DNA of 64,000 nt, taken from the NCBI GenBank assembly GCA_016715885.1, contig JADJXL010000015.1, forward strand, positions 434,001-498,000, given 5' to 3'. The notes under the pieces were generated by a model. The model did not search any database. It had not been told where the DNA came from and saw nothing but the letters and a program-made list of their open reading frames with translations. This stretch comes from Polyangiaceae bacterium (GTDB taxonomy: Bacteria; Myxococcota_A; Polyangia; Polyangiales; Polyangiaceae). A program made the position numbers and the translations under genes. Shown one piece after another: positions 43,282-52,128 of this stretch; position 1 is the stretch's first letter, and each line of letters opens with the position of its first letter.

Positions 43282-45474
43282 CTACGGATGCGCAATCACG
43301 AGCATCGCGGGCGCGCGCGAGAGCACGCATTGCATGACGCGCGTCATCGTCTCCGGATCGAGCGCCGCGAAGCTTTCGTCGAGCACGATGACGCTCGCAT
43401 CCTGCAAAAGCGCCCGTGCAATGTAAATGCGGCTCTTTTCCCCATGCGAAAGCTGCCAGCCCGTCTCGCCCACCATTTGCTCGAATCCCGCAGGCATGCG
43501 CGCAAGCAATTCCCCCAATCCCAATTCGTGACACAGTTTCACCGCTTCCTCGACGTCCTTTTGTCGCGGAGGCCAGCGCCGGCCCATGAGCACATTGAGC
43601 GCCAAAGTACCCGTAAGTATGTGATTTTCATGAAATTGCGGCGCGGCAGCCACGCGCCTGTGCCATTCCTCGAGACCAAGCGAATGCCGATCGAACCCAT
43701 CCAGCAAGAGCAGCCCCGAACTGGGGACACGCAACCCCGCGACAATGGCCCCCAGTGTCGATTTGCCCGATCCCGACGGCCCTTCGAGCAAAATCCGTTC
43801 ACCTGCGCCAATTCGCAGATTCACCCCACGCAACACCGCTTCCGCCCGATCCCGGTGCCGAAACGTCAATTCACGCGCATCCAATACGACGTAGCCTTCA
43901 CGACGCGCGTCGTTTTGGGCAGGCGGCACGGGCGGCGTCCGCGGCGCCTCCCCAGCAAGTCTCGCCGCACGCATGAGCTGCCCGGTCGTCCTCCAAGCAA
44001 TCATCGCGCCCGATAGTGACGACAAACCCGCCGTGAGGCTCGTCAATGCTCCTCGCGCAACGAGCACCCCCACGAGCGAAAGTGCAATGGTCAGCGTCGT
44101 GCCATTTCCGGAAACGAAGCCCGGCGCCATTGCAAGGAGTCCCGCAATCATGTACATACGCGGCGAAAGCGCCGTCAATGCGACCTGCTGCTGATCGACC
44201 CGTCGCGATGCCTCGAAATACCGCTCCAGCCCCTCGTCTTCGCCATCGTGCCAACGCTCGGAACGCTCTTGCGCCAATCGCGTCCGATGACCGACCATTC
44301 GTTCGATGAGGTCGTGGGTCATTCCAAGCTGCACGTGCGTCCATTCGCGGCGCTTGGCATGATATCGCGCCCACCCGATGATGGTCACGAAGAGCCATCC
44401 GCCCAGGAGCAGAAGCTCGAGATGACTCGATACGCCCGCCCGAAATACCCATACCGCCAAAACTAGCTCGAAAAACGACGTAAACAACAAAAGGCCCGAG
44501 CGCAGCCCCAACACCTCGACCATTTCCGATTCGAGCACGCGACTCAAAAGAACGCCCGCGCCCTCTTTGCGCGTATCGTCCACATCGAGCGCCAAGGCGC
44601 CTGACAAAAGTCGCCGCTTGACGAATGCGCCCAAATCGATGGCCAAGCGACCGAATGTCCACGATGCCAATACCTTGAGCGGAATCGACGTCAAAAGGAG
44701 CAAGGCCGCGCCAAGGAGTCGATCGAATTCGGCTTGATCATCGAGCGTGCTTTGGCCGAACGTCAGCCACGCGAGCACCATCGCCATCGATCCGGCGAGC
44801 TGCGCTGCGACGAAAGCCAAAATGCGAAAACCAACGCGCAAATGTTTTGCCTGCGCGAGGAGTGGCGCGGTCGGCGGCAGACGCAAAAACCAAATGCCCG
44901 GTAAAACCACCGACCCAAGACGCCCGAGAAAGAGCGACCTTCGCGCCCGATGCCGTTTGCGCGGTGCAATCTGGGCGCGATCCAAAACGCGATCAATCGA
45001 TGCCGCCAGAGGTTCTTCGAGAGGTCCGCACAATCGATCCGCAATCAATCCTGCATCGACTCGCGTTACCGTGTGATCGGGCGCAAGCACGAGCGTTTTT
45101 CGTCCACGTCCAGGTAAAACCGCAAGAAACGCAGGTCCACTCGCATTGCGCAGCATCAAGAGCGCCGGTCCGAGCCGCGCGACGGCCGCGTGCGCATCGC
45201 GATACGGCAATTCCACAGGCTCCGCCTCGAAGCCCAAAAAGTCGGCCGCGCGCATCACCCAATGCCCCGCTGCCTCGATGTCCCAGTGCTCCGCTCCTAC
45301 AGGCGGCGGCAAAACACTCGTGAGAACGCCATTCGACGCTTTCCCGCCGCGCGAACGCAATCCCGACCGTGACGCCAATGCTTCGAGCGCTTCGCCAAGC
45401 CGATGGGCAGGCCATGCCAGCGCCAAGAGCGGGTCCGCCACCGGACGATCGACGCTGTCCGCGATCGACGTCAT
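43282..45474 (-). CDS. ABC transporter, fused permease/ATPase (NHLM bacteriocin-type), no peptidase
   Basis: 730 aa. An N-terminal 180-residue region without catalytic Cys is followed by six predicted helices (for example ILAFVAAQLAGSMAMVLAWLTF, ELLLLGGWLFVTIIG) and an ATPase: Walker A LLEGPSGSGKSTLG, signature LSHGEKSRIYIARAL, Walker B VIVLDESFAALD, H-loop LVIAHP. The protein stops directly after the H-loop His-Pro; most ABC ATPases continue for some tens of residues. It overlaps the C39 transporter gene by 4 bp (ATGA) and probably forms a heterodimer with it. Confidence 0.88.
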   Translation of the reverse strand: MTSIADSVDRPVADPLLALAWPAHRLGEALEALASRSGLRSRGGKASNGVLTSVLPPPVGAEHWDIEAAGHWVMRAADFLGFEAEPVELPYRDAHAAVARLGPALLMLRNASGPAFLAVLPGRGRKTLVLAPDHTVTRVDAGLIADRLCGPLEEPLAASIDRVLDRAQIAPRKRHRARRSLFLGRLGSVVLPGIWFLRLPPTAPLLAQAKHLRVGFRILAFVAAQLAGSMAMVLAWLTFGQSTLDDQAEFDRLLGAALLLLTSIPLKVLASWTFGRLAIDLGAFVKRRLLSGALALDVDDTRKEGAGVLLSRVLESEMVEVLGLRSGLLLFTSFFELVLAVWVFRAGVSSHLELLLLGGWLFVTIIGWARYHAKRREWTHVQLGMTHDLIERMVGHRTRLAQERSERWHDGEDEGLERYFEASRRVDQQQVALTALSPRMYMIAGLLAMAPGFVSGNGTTLTIALSLVGVLVARGALTSLTAGLSSLSGAMIAWRTTGQLMRAARLAGEAPRTPPVPPAQNDARREGYVVLDARELTFRHRDRAEAVLRGVNLRIGAGERILLEGPSGSGKSTLGAIVAGLRVPSSGLLLLDGFDRHSLGLEEWHRRVAAAPQFHENHILTGTLALNVLMGRRWPPRQKDVEEAVKLCHELGLGELLARMPAGFEQMVGETGWQLSHGEKSRIYIARALLQDASVIVLDESFAALDPETMTRVMQCVLSRAPAMLVIAHP

Positions 45475-48173
45475 GGGGCGCCCCTTTCAGCGTTTTCCGC
45501 GAGCTTTCCGCGATCGACGCGCATTCGCCGAAACGACGGGTGCGCCCACAAATCGCGGCGCAAGGCTTCTTCTGCGTCGAGTAGCGCGCGATATCGTGAT
45601 TCCGGCCGGTTTTCCAATTCATGCGGCGACGCGTCTTCCACGATACGCCCGCCTTCAATGACGAGCACGCGATCAAAGTCGCGCGTTTCCCCCACGTCGT
45701 GCGTGATGCACAAAAATGTCGCCCGGGCAAACCTTCGCCGAGCCCTCGTCGAGCATTCGCGTCGTTTGTCGCGATCGAGCCCTCGAAATGGTTCGTCCAG
45801 GATGACCAGCCGTGCGTCCGCCTTGTGTAATGCTCGGGCAAACCGCACGCGCTGCCCTTCACCGCCCGAAACGAGCGCTCCGCCTTCCCCCAGCACGGTC
45901 GCTTGTCCTTCGGGCAAGCGCTCCAGCAAGCCAAACAAGTCCGCATCTTCGACGATTCCCGCAAGTGGCGGGCTTTTCCCGTCGCTACCATAACGAACGT
46001 TGTCCAAGAAGGAGCGATTCCACAATTGTACGGCAGGATCGAGCCACACCGTTTCTTTGCGCAATCGATCGAGCCTCTCCCCATCGAGCGGCATACCATC
46101 GACAAGCACGTTTCCCGTCGTCGGCTTGTGCCAGCCCAAAAGCAGCCCCACGAGGCTCGATTTGCCCGCTCCCGAAGGCCCCACGATGGCCACGTGACTG
46201 CCCGCTTCAATGGCAAGCGTCGCTTCGTCGATGATGACGTGCCCACCCGCTTTCACCTGCACCCCGTCGAGCTCGATACGAACGCCGTGACCCGCAGGCG
46301 CGTCGGACGCTCCATTCGCTTTTTCCGTGGCATCGGCCGTCGTTTCTTCCACGGCTCCGAGCGGTTCGAGCAGGCGCAACGTCGTATTGCGTTGATTCGG
46401 ATATTCGCGCGCCGTCTGGGCCAGCGTTTGTCCAATGATGGGCATTCCGAGCGCCCAATACAAAAGCAAGATCGCTTGTCCCAAAGGTACGCCGCGCCCC
46501 AGCGCTCCCGCCAAAATGAACACGGCAATGCCAAACCCCGCGAGCCCCATCACCGCCTCGGTCGTCACCGACGTGCGCACCAGCGTCCGATGCGCCAGCA
46601 CCCATTCCACGAGCAACGATTCGTGCTCGCGCCGAATGGACCGCTCGGCCGCATGCGCCCTTATGGGCACGAGCCCCAGCAATGCGTCCAGGTAAAACCG
46701 CACGAGCGCGCCGGCATGCGTTCGCAAGCGCAGGTCTTGTTCGACGAGCGGCCCGTTCAAAAGCATCGGCCCGGCAATGGCAATGGCTGCCGCAAGGGCC
46801 GCCAGCGGCGCGCTCTTCGGGTCGATCCATACGATGGCCCCCGCCGTAATCACCAAATCACACCCGCTTCGAAGGATCGTGGCACCCAGCGTCGGCAATT
46901 CGCGAATCGCGTGCAGCGCGTGGCTCCGGTGCGCCATGTCCGAAATGGGTCGGCTTTGAAAATAACGATCCCCAAGGCGCGGTATTTTTCGGAAAAACGC
47001 CATACGCAAACGCATTTCCAGCTTCCGGCCCAGTCGAAGCAGCCCTGACGCAAGCGACCATTCGAATACGAGTGCCAATGCGAAAAAAATGACCAATGCA
47101 ATGACCGCCGCCGCGCGTTGTTCGGCCACGACCAGCGTATCACTCACCCGGAGTAATCCTCGAATCAGGATGATCTCGATGGTCCGAACGAGCGCACCCA
47201 TGGCCAATGCCGTCGCCAAAATGCTCGGTGCCAAAAGCCCGTCTTGACGCAATAGGTGCCACAATTCGCGCGCGGGGTGCACGGGTTTTTCCGCAATCGC
47301 CGCTGCGACCTCGGGTGACAAGCGCGGCGCGGGCACCTGATCCCCTTCAGCAATCGCTTTGAGACCCGACGCACGCACGAGCACCGCGCCGCGAAGATAG
47401 ACTTGCTCGTCCCCGTTTTCATCGGGCGGAGCAGGCCGCGCCGTGAATAGATGCGCCGGAATCAATTCATCGGCAGGATCTTTTTGGTATGTTTCGTAAA
47501 GCGACGTCACGATCCGCATTGCATCGGCGCCCCGTGCAACGCCTCCCGAATCGACGAGCGATTCGACCATGCGTATGCCGGCTTCGAGCGCCGCCAGGTT
47601 GCGCCACCCGTCGCTCGCCAATGCCGACGTCACGAGCCGTTTCGATTCGGTGCTCGACGCGCCAAGCATCCGCATGCGTTTGTCGACCGGTTTCAGAAAT
47701 GCATCCGATTCGGCGAATTCACGAAACGCGGCCGCGGGCACGGGCATCGTGTGCAAATACAAATCCTGAAGAAATTCCGCATGATCCTGCCATCGCCTCC
47801 CCGACGCAGGATCCATCACTTGCACGCGCCCGCCCATTCGATTCCACGCAACGACGAAATGCGTCAGGCCCCCCGGAAGGCGCACGACCGTAATGGCAGG
47901 CAAAAGCTGCGCTTCGCCGAGCAGAATGTGTTCGGGCGGAACCATCACTTGTTCGGCGTCGAGCCCCAATTCGACGGCCAATTCTTCGAGCGTATCGATG
48001 CTCGTCCCGTCGACGTCGGTTTGACACGCTTCTCGCAGCCGCCCGTAACTCACGTGAACGCCGAATCCGCCGAGCAGCGCCTTCAACGATGCGGGACCGC
48101 AATCCATCATCGACGTTTGCACGACCTCTGGAACGAAAAGTCGCTTGCGGCCGCGTCGTGCCAAAGCCCGCAT
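45471..48173 (-). CDS. Peptidase C39 ABC transporter (leader-cleaving exporter)
   Basis: 900 aa. Residues 1-130 are a C39 peptidase: Cys25 (MMDCGPASL), His105 (LTHFVVAW), Asp121 (VMDPASGR). An extra 150 residues precede the transmembrane part. The ATPase has GPSGAGKSS, signature VSGGEGQRVRFARAL, LVILDEPFRGLD and CITHD. Such transporters cut the leader at a double-Gly site and export the peptide. Longer than typical (about 700 aa). It abuts hlyD exactly and overlaps the next ABC gene by 4 bp. Confidence 0.92.
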   Translation of the reverse strand: MRALARRGRKRLFVPEVVQTSMMDCGPASLKALLGGFGVHVSYGRLREACQTDVDGTSIDTLEELAVELGLDAEQVMVPPEHILLGEAQLLPAITVVRLPGGLTHFVVAWNRMGGRVQVMDPASGRRWQDHAEFLQDLYLHTMPVPAAAFREFAESDAFLKPVDKRMRMLGASSTESKRLVTSALASDGWRNLAALEAGIRMVESLVDSGGVARGADAMRIVTSLYETYQKDPADELIPAHLFTARPAPPDENGDEQVYLRGAVLVRASGLKAIAEGDQVPAPRLSPEVAAAIAEKPVHPARELWHLLRQDGLLAPSILATALAMGALVRTIEIILIRGLLRVSDTLVVAEQRAAAVIALVIFFALALVFEWSLASGLLRLGRKLEMRLRMAFFRKIPRLGDRYFQSRPISDMAHRSHALHAIRELPTLGATILRSGCDLVITAGAIVWIDPKSAPLAALAAAIAIAGPMLLNGPLVEQDLRLRTHAGALVRFYLDALLGLVPIRAHAAERSIRREHESLLVEWVLAHRTLVRTSVTTEAVMGLAGFGIAVFILAGALGRGVPLGQAILLLYWALGMPIIGQTLAQTAREYPNQRNTTLRLLEPLGAVEETTADATEKANGASDAPAGHGVRIELDGVQVKAGGHVIIDEATLAIEAGSHVAIVGPSGAGKSSLVGLLLGWHKPTTGNVLVDGMPLDGERLDRLRKETVWLDPAVQLWNRSFLDNVRYGSDGKSPPLAGIVEDADLFGLLERLPEGQATVLGEGGALVSGGEGQRVRFARALHKADARLVILDEPFRGLDRDKRRECSTRARRRFARATFLCITHDVGETRDFDRVLVIEGGRIVEDASPHELENRPESRYRALLDAEEALRRDLWAHPSFRRMRVDRGKLAENAERGAP

Positions 48174-49337
48174 TCAATTGACCTTTCGCTCGGTCCGCAC
48201 GATTTGCCCGGCAGCGCGCAGCACCAGCGTCGCCGGTGACGTTTGCTCCACGTCGATCACCGCTTCACCCGACAAACCATGCTCCATCGGAATCGCGGAT
48301 CCCTCTTGCCGCTCGACGCCGAGCTCCACGCGAATTCGCCCCGCGGTAGCTTCGGTGCCCACGCGATCCACCACTGTGCGCAGCGTGCCGTATTCAATCC
48401 AGGGAAACGCATCCAGCCGCAACCGCGCCGTTTGTCCTTTGCGAATGCGCCCCGCCGCGCGTGCGGGAAATTCCGCAACGACCTTCAAGTCGCCCGGCGG
48501 AACGATGGCGACCACCACGTCCCCCTCGCGCACGAATCCACCTGCCCGAAGCGTCGTGATTTCCCCAATTCGTCCTGCAATGGGCGCGCGTATCTTCCGC
48601 ATTTCGATATCCGCGCGCAGTTTCTCGATTTCGGCCGCCAGCGTACGCGCTTGCCCTTCCAGCGACGCCATGTCCCGTTCCAGCCGCGCGATGTCCGCAG
48701 CCAGTTCGCTCTCCCGCGTGCTCCCCTCCGCGCGAACCCGCGTCGTCGAAAGCGCTCGCGTCTCTGCAATGCGCCGTTTCGACGTCGCTTGCGAATCGAT
48801 TCGAGCCGCATCCGCTTCGGTAATCAACGCGTCTTTTCGAAGCCGCTCGGCCCGCTGCGCCTCCGTTTCCTGGTACTTCGCATCCGCCTCCGCTTCTTTC
48901 ATCTGCGCAAGCGCCTCTGCAACGCGCGCCCGCGTCGCTTCGCTCGCATCCCGCAACGTGCGCCGCCGCCCCTCGATCTCCGCTCGCAGCGGCACTTTTT
49001 CGCCATCCACCGCAGCAAGTCGCGCTTGCTTTTCATCGAGCGATAGACGTAGCGGATCGGCATCGAGCTCCACGAGCACCTCGCCCGCGACGACTTCCGC
49101 ATCGAGTTTCGTATGAACGACCGTGACGCGTCCAGCGACTGGCGCTTCGACCCGATGCGCCTCGGCCACGACTTCCAAGCGCGCGGAAGCGCTGACTTCG
49201 TGTTGCGTGATGCGTGCCAGGAAAAACCACAAGAGCCACGCACCGGCCAAAATGGCGACGACCACGAGGCTCGCGCTGGATCGCCGATGGCCGTCGTTTT
49301 CGAGTGCGCGTTTGGAGCGGGAAAAGGCGTCGAGCAT
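48174..49337 (-). CDS. HlyD-family membrane fusion protein
   Basis: 387 aa. One N-terminal transmembrane helix (SLVVVAILAGAWLLWFFLARI), then a lipoyl-like hairpin half (VEAPVAGRVTVVHTKLDAEV), a long coiled-coil (about residues 95-240), the second lipoyl half (KIRAPIAGRIGEITTLRAG) and a beta-barrel domain. It bridges the inner-membrane ABC exporter to an outer-membrane channel. First gene of the operon; the C39 gene begins at the next base after its stop. Confidence 0.9.
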   Translation of the reverse strand: MLDAFSRSKRALENDGHRRSSASLVVVAILAGAWLLWFFLARITQHEVSASARLEVVAEAHRVEAPVAGRVTVVHTKLDAEVVAGEVLVELDADPLRLSLDEKQARLAAVDGEKVPLRAEIEGRRRTLRDASEATRARVAEALAQMKEAEADAKYQETEAQRAERLRKDALITEADAARIDSQATSKRRIAETRALSTTRVRAEGSTRESELAADIARLERDMASLEGQARTLAAEIEKLRADIEMRKIRAPIAGRIGEITTLRAGGFVREGDVVVAIVPPGDLKVVAEFPARAAGRIRKGQTARLRLDAFPWIEYGTLRTVVDRVGTEATAGRIRVELGVERQEGSAIPMEHGLSGEAVIDVEQTSPATLVLRAAGQIVRTERKVN

Positions 49338-49670
49338 ACCTTTCGCGTCCCGAGACTACGCAAAAGCTGTCAGGAAAGCGAGCAGAACCAACGCTCGAAG
49401 TAGCGGAAGCACCATCGAGCTCGCAGCCAAAGCCCAAAGAAACCTGCACTACAATCCAGCGCGTGCGCACCAGCGTCACGAAATTGACAATTCAATGTTC
49501 GATTCATTCCGTCCAAAATTCATAAGTTGTAATCGTCAAAAGATTGTCTGTGAAAACGAGATATGGAATCGGTAATCGTCAAAGAATTGGCATTAAAATA
49601 ATCATATTCGTCGTTGACCGGGCGCTTGGCTCCATCTAATGCTTCGAAGGGAGATGGGAGGTTCGGCATA
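49338..49670. other. Divergent regulatory region of the export operon and PAS-STAS gene
   Basis: 333 bp, clearly more AT-rich than the surroundings. It holds two copies of GTAATCGTCAAA at 49529-49540 and 49572-49583, 43 bp apart. I found no open frame that looks like a precursor peptide with a GG site. Confidence 0.5.
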
Positions 49671-50810
49671 ATGGAAGTGATGGACGCGGAGGGTTGCCCG
49701 GGGCTCGTCGTCGCGATGGACCGAGACGGTATCATTTTGCGGGCGAACGGAGCGGCCGAGCGAGCGCTTGGGGGGCGAGTGGCCAAAGGGGCGTATTTGG
49801 CGCACAGCCTACATCCCGAGGATCGCGCCGAGTTTGCAAATCGGTGGCTCGAGCTGCTCGACGGAGCCGGGCAGACGAAGGCTGTCTCGAGGCTGCAGGA
49901 TGCTGGTGGTGTACAGCATCAGAATTATGCTTGGACCGCGAATTATTCGGCGACACGAAATGAAATTCGCGCCGTATTCGTGCCGCTCGGAGACGCCGAG
50001 CCACGAAGGGCATTTCGACTGGACGACCCAGCGCTGCTTTTACGCGCAGTGCTCCACCATTGCGCGATCAGTATCATCGTCGTGGATCTGGACGGACGAA
50101 TCGTCCTTCAGGATGGCAATACCCCTGGGGCCCCCGAAGTTGGTCCAAATCAACTCGTTGGCCAATCGATCTTCGACCTGTATGGCGCCGATTTGCCCGA
50201 ACAGATGCAGATGATTCGTAAAACCATGACCGGCGGCGAGGTACACACCTGGAAAGTCGATTATTTGAGCGTGCTCTGGGATGTGGTGTGCATGCCGCTT
50301 CGTGATGAAGGCGGAGCGCTTCGAGGCGCTTTGCTGCATACGATCGACAAGAGCGACATGAAGCAGGCCATGCAAGATGTCAAAACCAAGCTCGAGCTCA
50401 TCGAACGCCAGCAGGAAGTGATTCGGAATTTGGAGACCCCGATCATTCAGGTGTGGGACCACGTGCTCACGCTGCCGATGGTGGGTGTGGTGGACAGTCA
50501 GCGCGCGTCGCGGGTGATGAACGATTTGCTCGAAATGGTCGTTTCCAAGAGTGCCCATTACGCAATTCTCGATTTGACGGGTGTGGATACCGTGGACACG
50601 GCGACCGCGAGCCATTTGATTCAGATGGTCGGTGCCATTCGCCTGCTCGGCGCCGAAGGAGTCATTTCGGGTATTCGACCGACCGTGGCGCAAACGCTCG
50701 TGTCGCTCGGCGTGGACATCTCCGCCATCAAGACCTGCTCGAACCTGCAGCAAGCCCTTCGGTACTGCATTCGAGGCCTCGGTTCGGAAGCGCTCGGTCA
50801 GAGTCGGTAA
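49671..50810 (+). CDS. PAS-STAS (RsbR-like) signalling protein
   Basis: 379 aa from ATG 49671, preceded by GGGAGG. Two PAS-like segments (LVVAMDRDGIILRANGAAERALG and ISIIVVDLDGRIVLQDGN). A short coiled-coil linker precedes a C-terminal STAS domain starting LETPIIQVWDHVLTLPMVGVVDSQRA, with AILDLTGVDTVDTATASHL where RsbR/SpoIIAA proteins carry the phosphorylatable Ser/Thr. This layout is that of stressosome RsbR paralogues and their single-gene relatives. No kinase or phosphatase partner is adjacent. Confidence 0.85.
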   Translation: MEVMDAEGCPGLVVAMDRDGIILRANGAAERALGGRVAKGAYLAHSLHPEDRAEFANRWLELLDGAGQTKAVSRLQDAGGVQHQNYAWTANYSATRNEIRAVFVPLGDAEPRRAFRLDDPALLLRAVLHHCAISIIVVDLDGRIVLQDGNTPGAPEVGPNQLVGQSIFDLYGADLPEQMQMIRKTMTGGEVHTWKVDYLSVLWDVVCMPLRDEGGALRGALLHTIDKSDMKQAMQDVKTKLELIERQQEVIRNLETPIIQVWDHVLTLPMVGVVDSQRASRVMNDLLEMVVSKSAHYAILDLTGVDTVDTATASHLIQMVGAIRLLGAEGVISGIRPTVAQTLVSLGVDISAIKTCSNLQQALRYCIRGLGSEALGQSR

Positions 50811-50859
50811 GACGTTAGCCTACGCACGCTTCTTTGAGTGTGTTCTGGATTCTATCGAC

Positions 50860-50955
50860 AAGTGCCAGAGGCGTTCGAGAGGGTCCAGAACGGTCGTGGG
50901 GAAGTGCCAGAGGCGTTCGAGAGGGTCCAGAACGGTCGTGGGGAAGTGCCAAAGG
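50860..50955. repeat. 42-bp tandem repeat (two full and one partial copy)
   Basis: A unit beginning AAGTGCCAGAGGCGTTCGAG is repeated exactly at 50860-50901 and 50902-50943, followed by a diverged partial copy to about 50955. It lies downstream of the PAS-STAS gene. An open frame reads through it but has no other coding signal. Confidence 0.9.
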
Positions 50956-51103
50956 TGATCTAGCCGGTATCAATCACGATGTGGCGGCTGCAGGTGTCCT
51001 TCTGGAGCGTCCTGGAGGGGTGGGGCGAATCGAAAGAGTTGTTTGGGAGGGTCTAGAGGGCGGTTTTGACGGGCGAGAATGCTTTGGGGCGGCGGGAGCG
51101 GTC

Positions 51104-52012
51104 TCAGCTCGGTTCATCGAGCACTTCGGCGAGCGTTTGCGCAACGGCTGCCCGCTCGAGCCAGCGCTCGAGACGTGCCTGGTCCTTTTCGGCGAGCATA
51201 CGTTGGCGCGTCGCTTCGGGAACGTCGATGCCGTGAAGGCGCAGCAACGTGAGCACCGCCTGGGTGAAGCCTTCATCGCGCCCCAGCTTGAGGCCTTCAT
51301 CGCGCCCCAGCTTGAGGCCTTCATCGCGCCCCATCTCGATGTGCTTCTTCATGAACGGACTGGTGTACTCGTAGCCTTTCATCTTCACCTCCAGCGCGCG
51401 CCGAGCAGCTTCGTTGATCGAGTTGTACAGGATATCATAGTAAAATCCACCGCGTTTGTCGTCGAGCTCGACGAACGCCGAGCACGCAGCTTGCGCGATT
51501 TCGGTCGCTTGCTCGCTGTCCCCATATGCCATCGCAGACAGCAGCGCGAGCTCGGGCCTTCGCGCCGCTTCCGACGGATCCGTGATCTGCGGAATGAGCT
51601 CCCTCCGGAGCACGGGCGGTTCGAGGACGAACCCTGGCGTGCCGATTTCGATACGCTGCGCACACCACGTTGCGACGGCTGGATCGGGCGCGACGACCAG
51701 CAAATCCGCATGGCAACGATGTCTTTCCCGACTGACCGCCAAATACGCCGGCCACACATATGGTTTGTCAGGGTCCGGACGCAATTGCACTTCGACGATG
51801 TTCACGCGAACGGGTTTCCCATCCCGATACAACACGACGACCACGTCCGCTCGATACTCGGCCGGTTGCGTTTCGGTCAGCTCAATCGATGCAATCCGAG
51901 CTTCGGTGTACGCCGGCATGGGTACATGGAGCGATTCGGCGAGCAATTCAGCAGCGAGCGAAGGGCGATTGTTGAAGAGCTCGACCAAGATTTCATGCCG
52001 CATCGATGCCAT
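51104..52012 (-). CDS. PD-(D/E)XK nuclease-like (Rpn/transposase-associated) protein with repeated tail
   Basis: 302 aa from ATG 52012 (alternative 52003); upstream sequence in frame is not convincing. Core: MRHEILVELFNNRPSLAAELL, RADVVVVLYRDGKPVRVNIVEVQLRPDPDK, with Asp and E-x-Q like the Rpn/PDDEXK_2 families. The C-terminal linker contains three near-exact copies of GRDEGLKL encoded by a 24-bp tandem repeat (about 51270-51340), a feature seen in this family that may vary in copy number. The exact role is unknown. Confidence 0.75.
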   Translation of the reverse strand: MASMRHEILVELFNNRPSLAAELLAESLHVPMPAYTEARIASIELTETQPAEYRADVVVVLYRDGKPVRVNIVEVQLRPDPDKPYVWPAYLAVSRERHRCHADLLVVAPDPAVATWCAQRIEIGTPGFVLEPPVLRRELIPQITDPSEAARRPELALLSAMAYGDSEQATEIAQAACSAFVELDDKRGGFYYDILYNSINEAARRALEVKMKGYEYTSPFMKKHIEMGRDEGLKLGRDEGLKLGRDEGFTQAVLTLLRLHGIDVPEATRQRMLAEKDQARLERWLERAAVAQTLAEVLDEPS

Positions 52013-52128
52013 GGGCAAACCCTGTAGCACGAGGACAAACAGGAGCCAGGGAAAAACCGTCACCGATACGGGAAGATGCGCGTATTCGCCAGACTCGACC
52101 TTTCGCAGGCGCTTGCGATTTCGGAAAC

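Noticed and set aside
50860..50955. Possible CRISPR array
   Set aside because: The 42-bp units are directly adjacent with no spacers; a simple tandem duplication.
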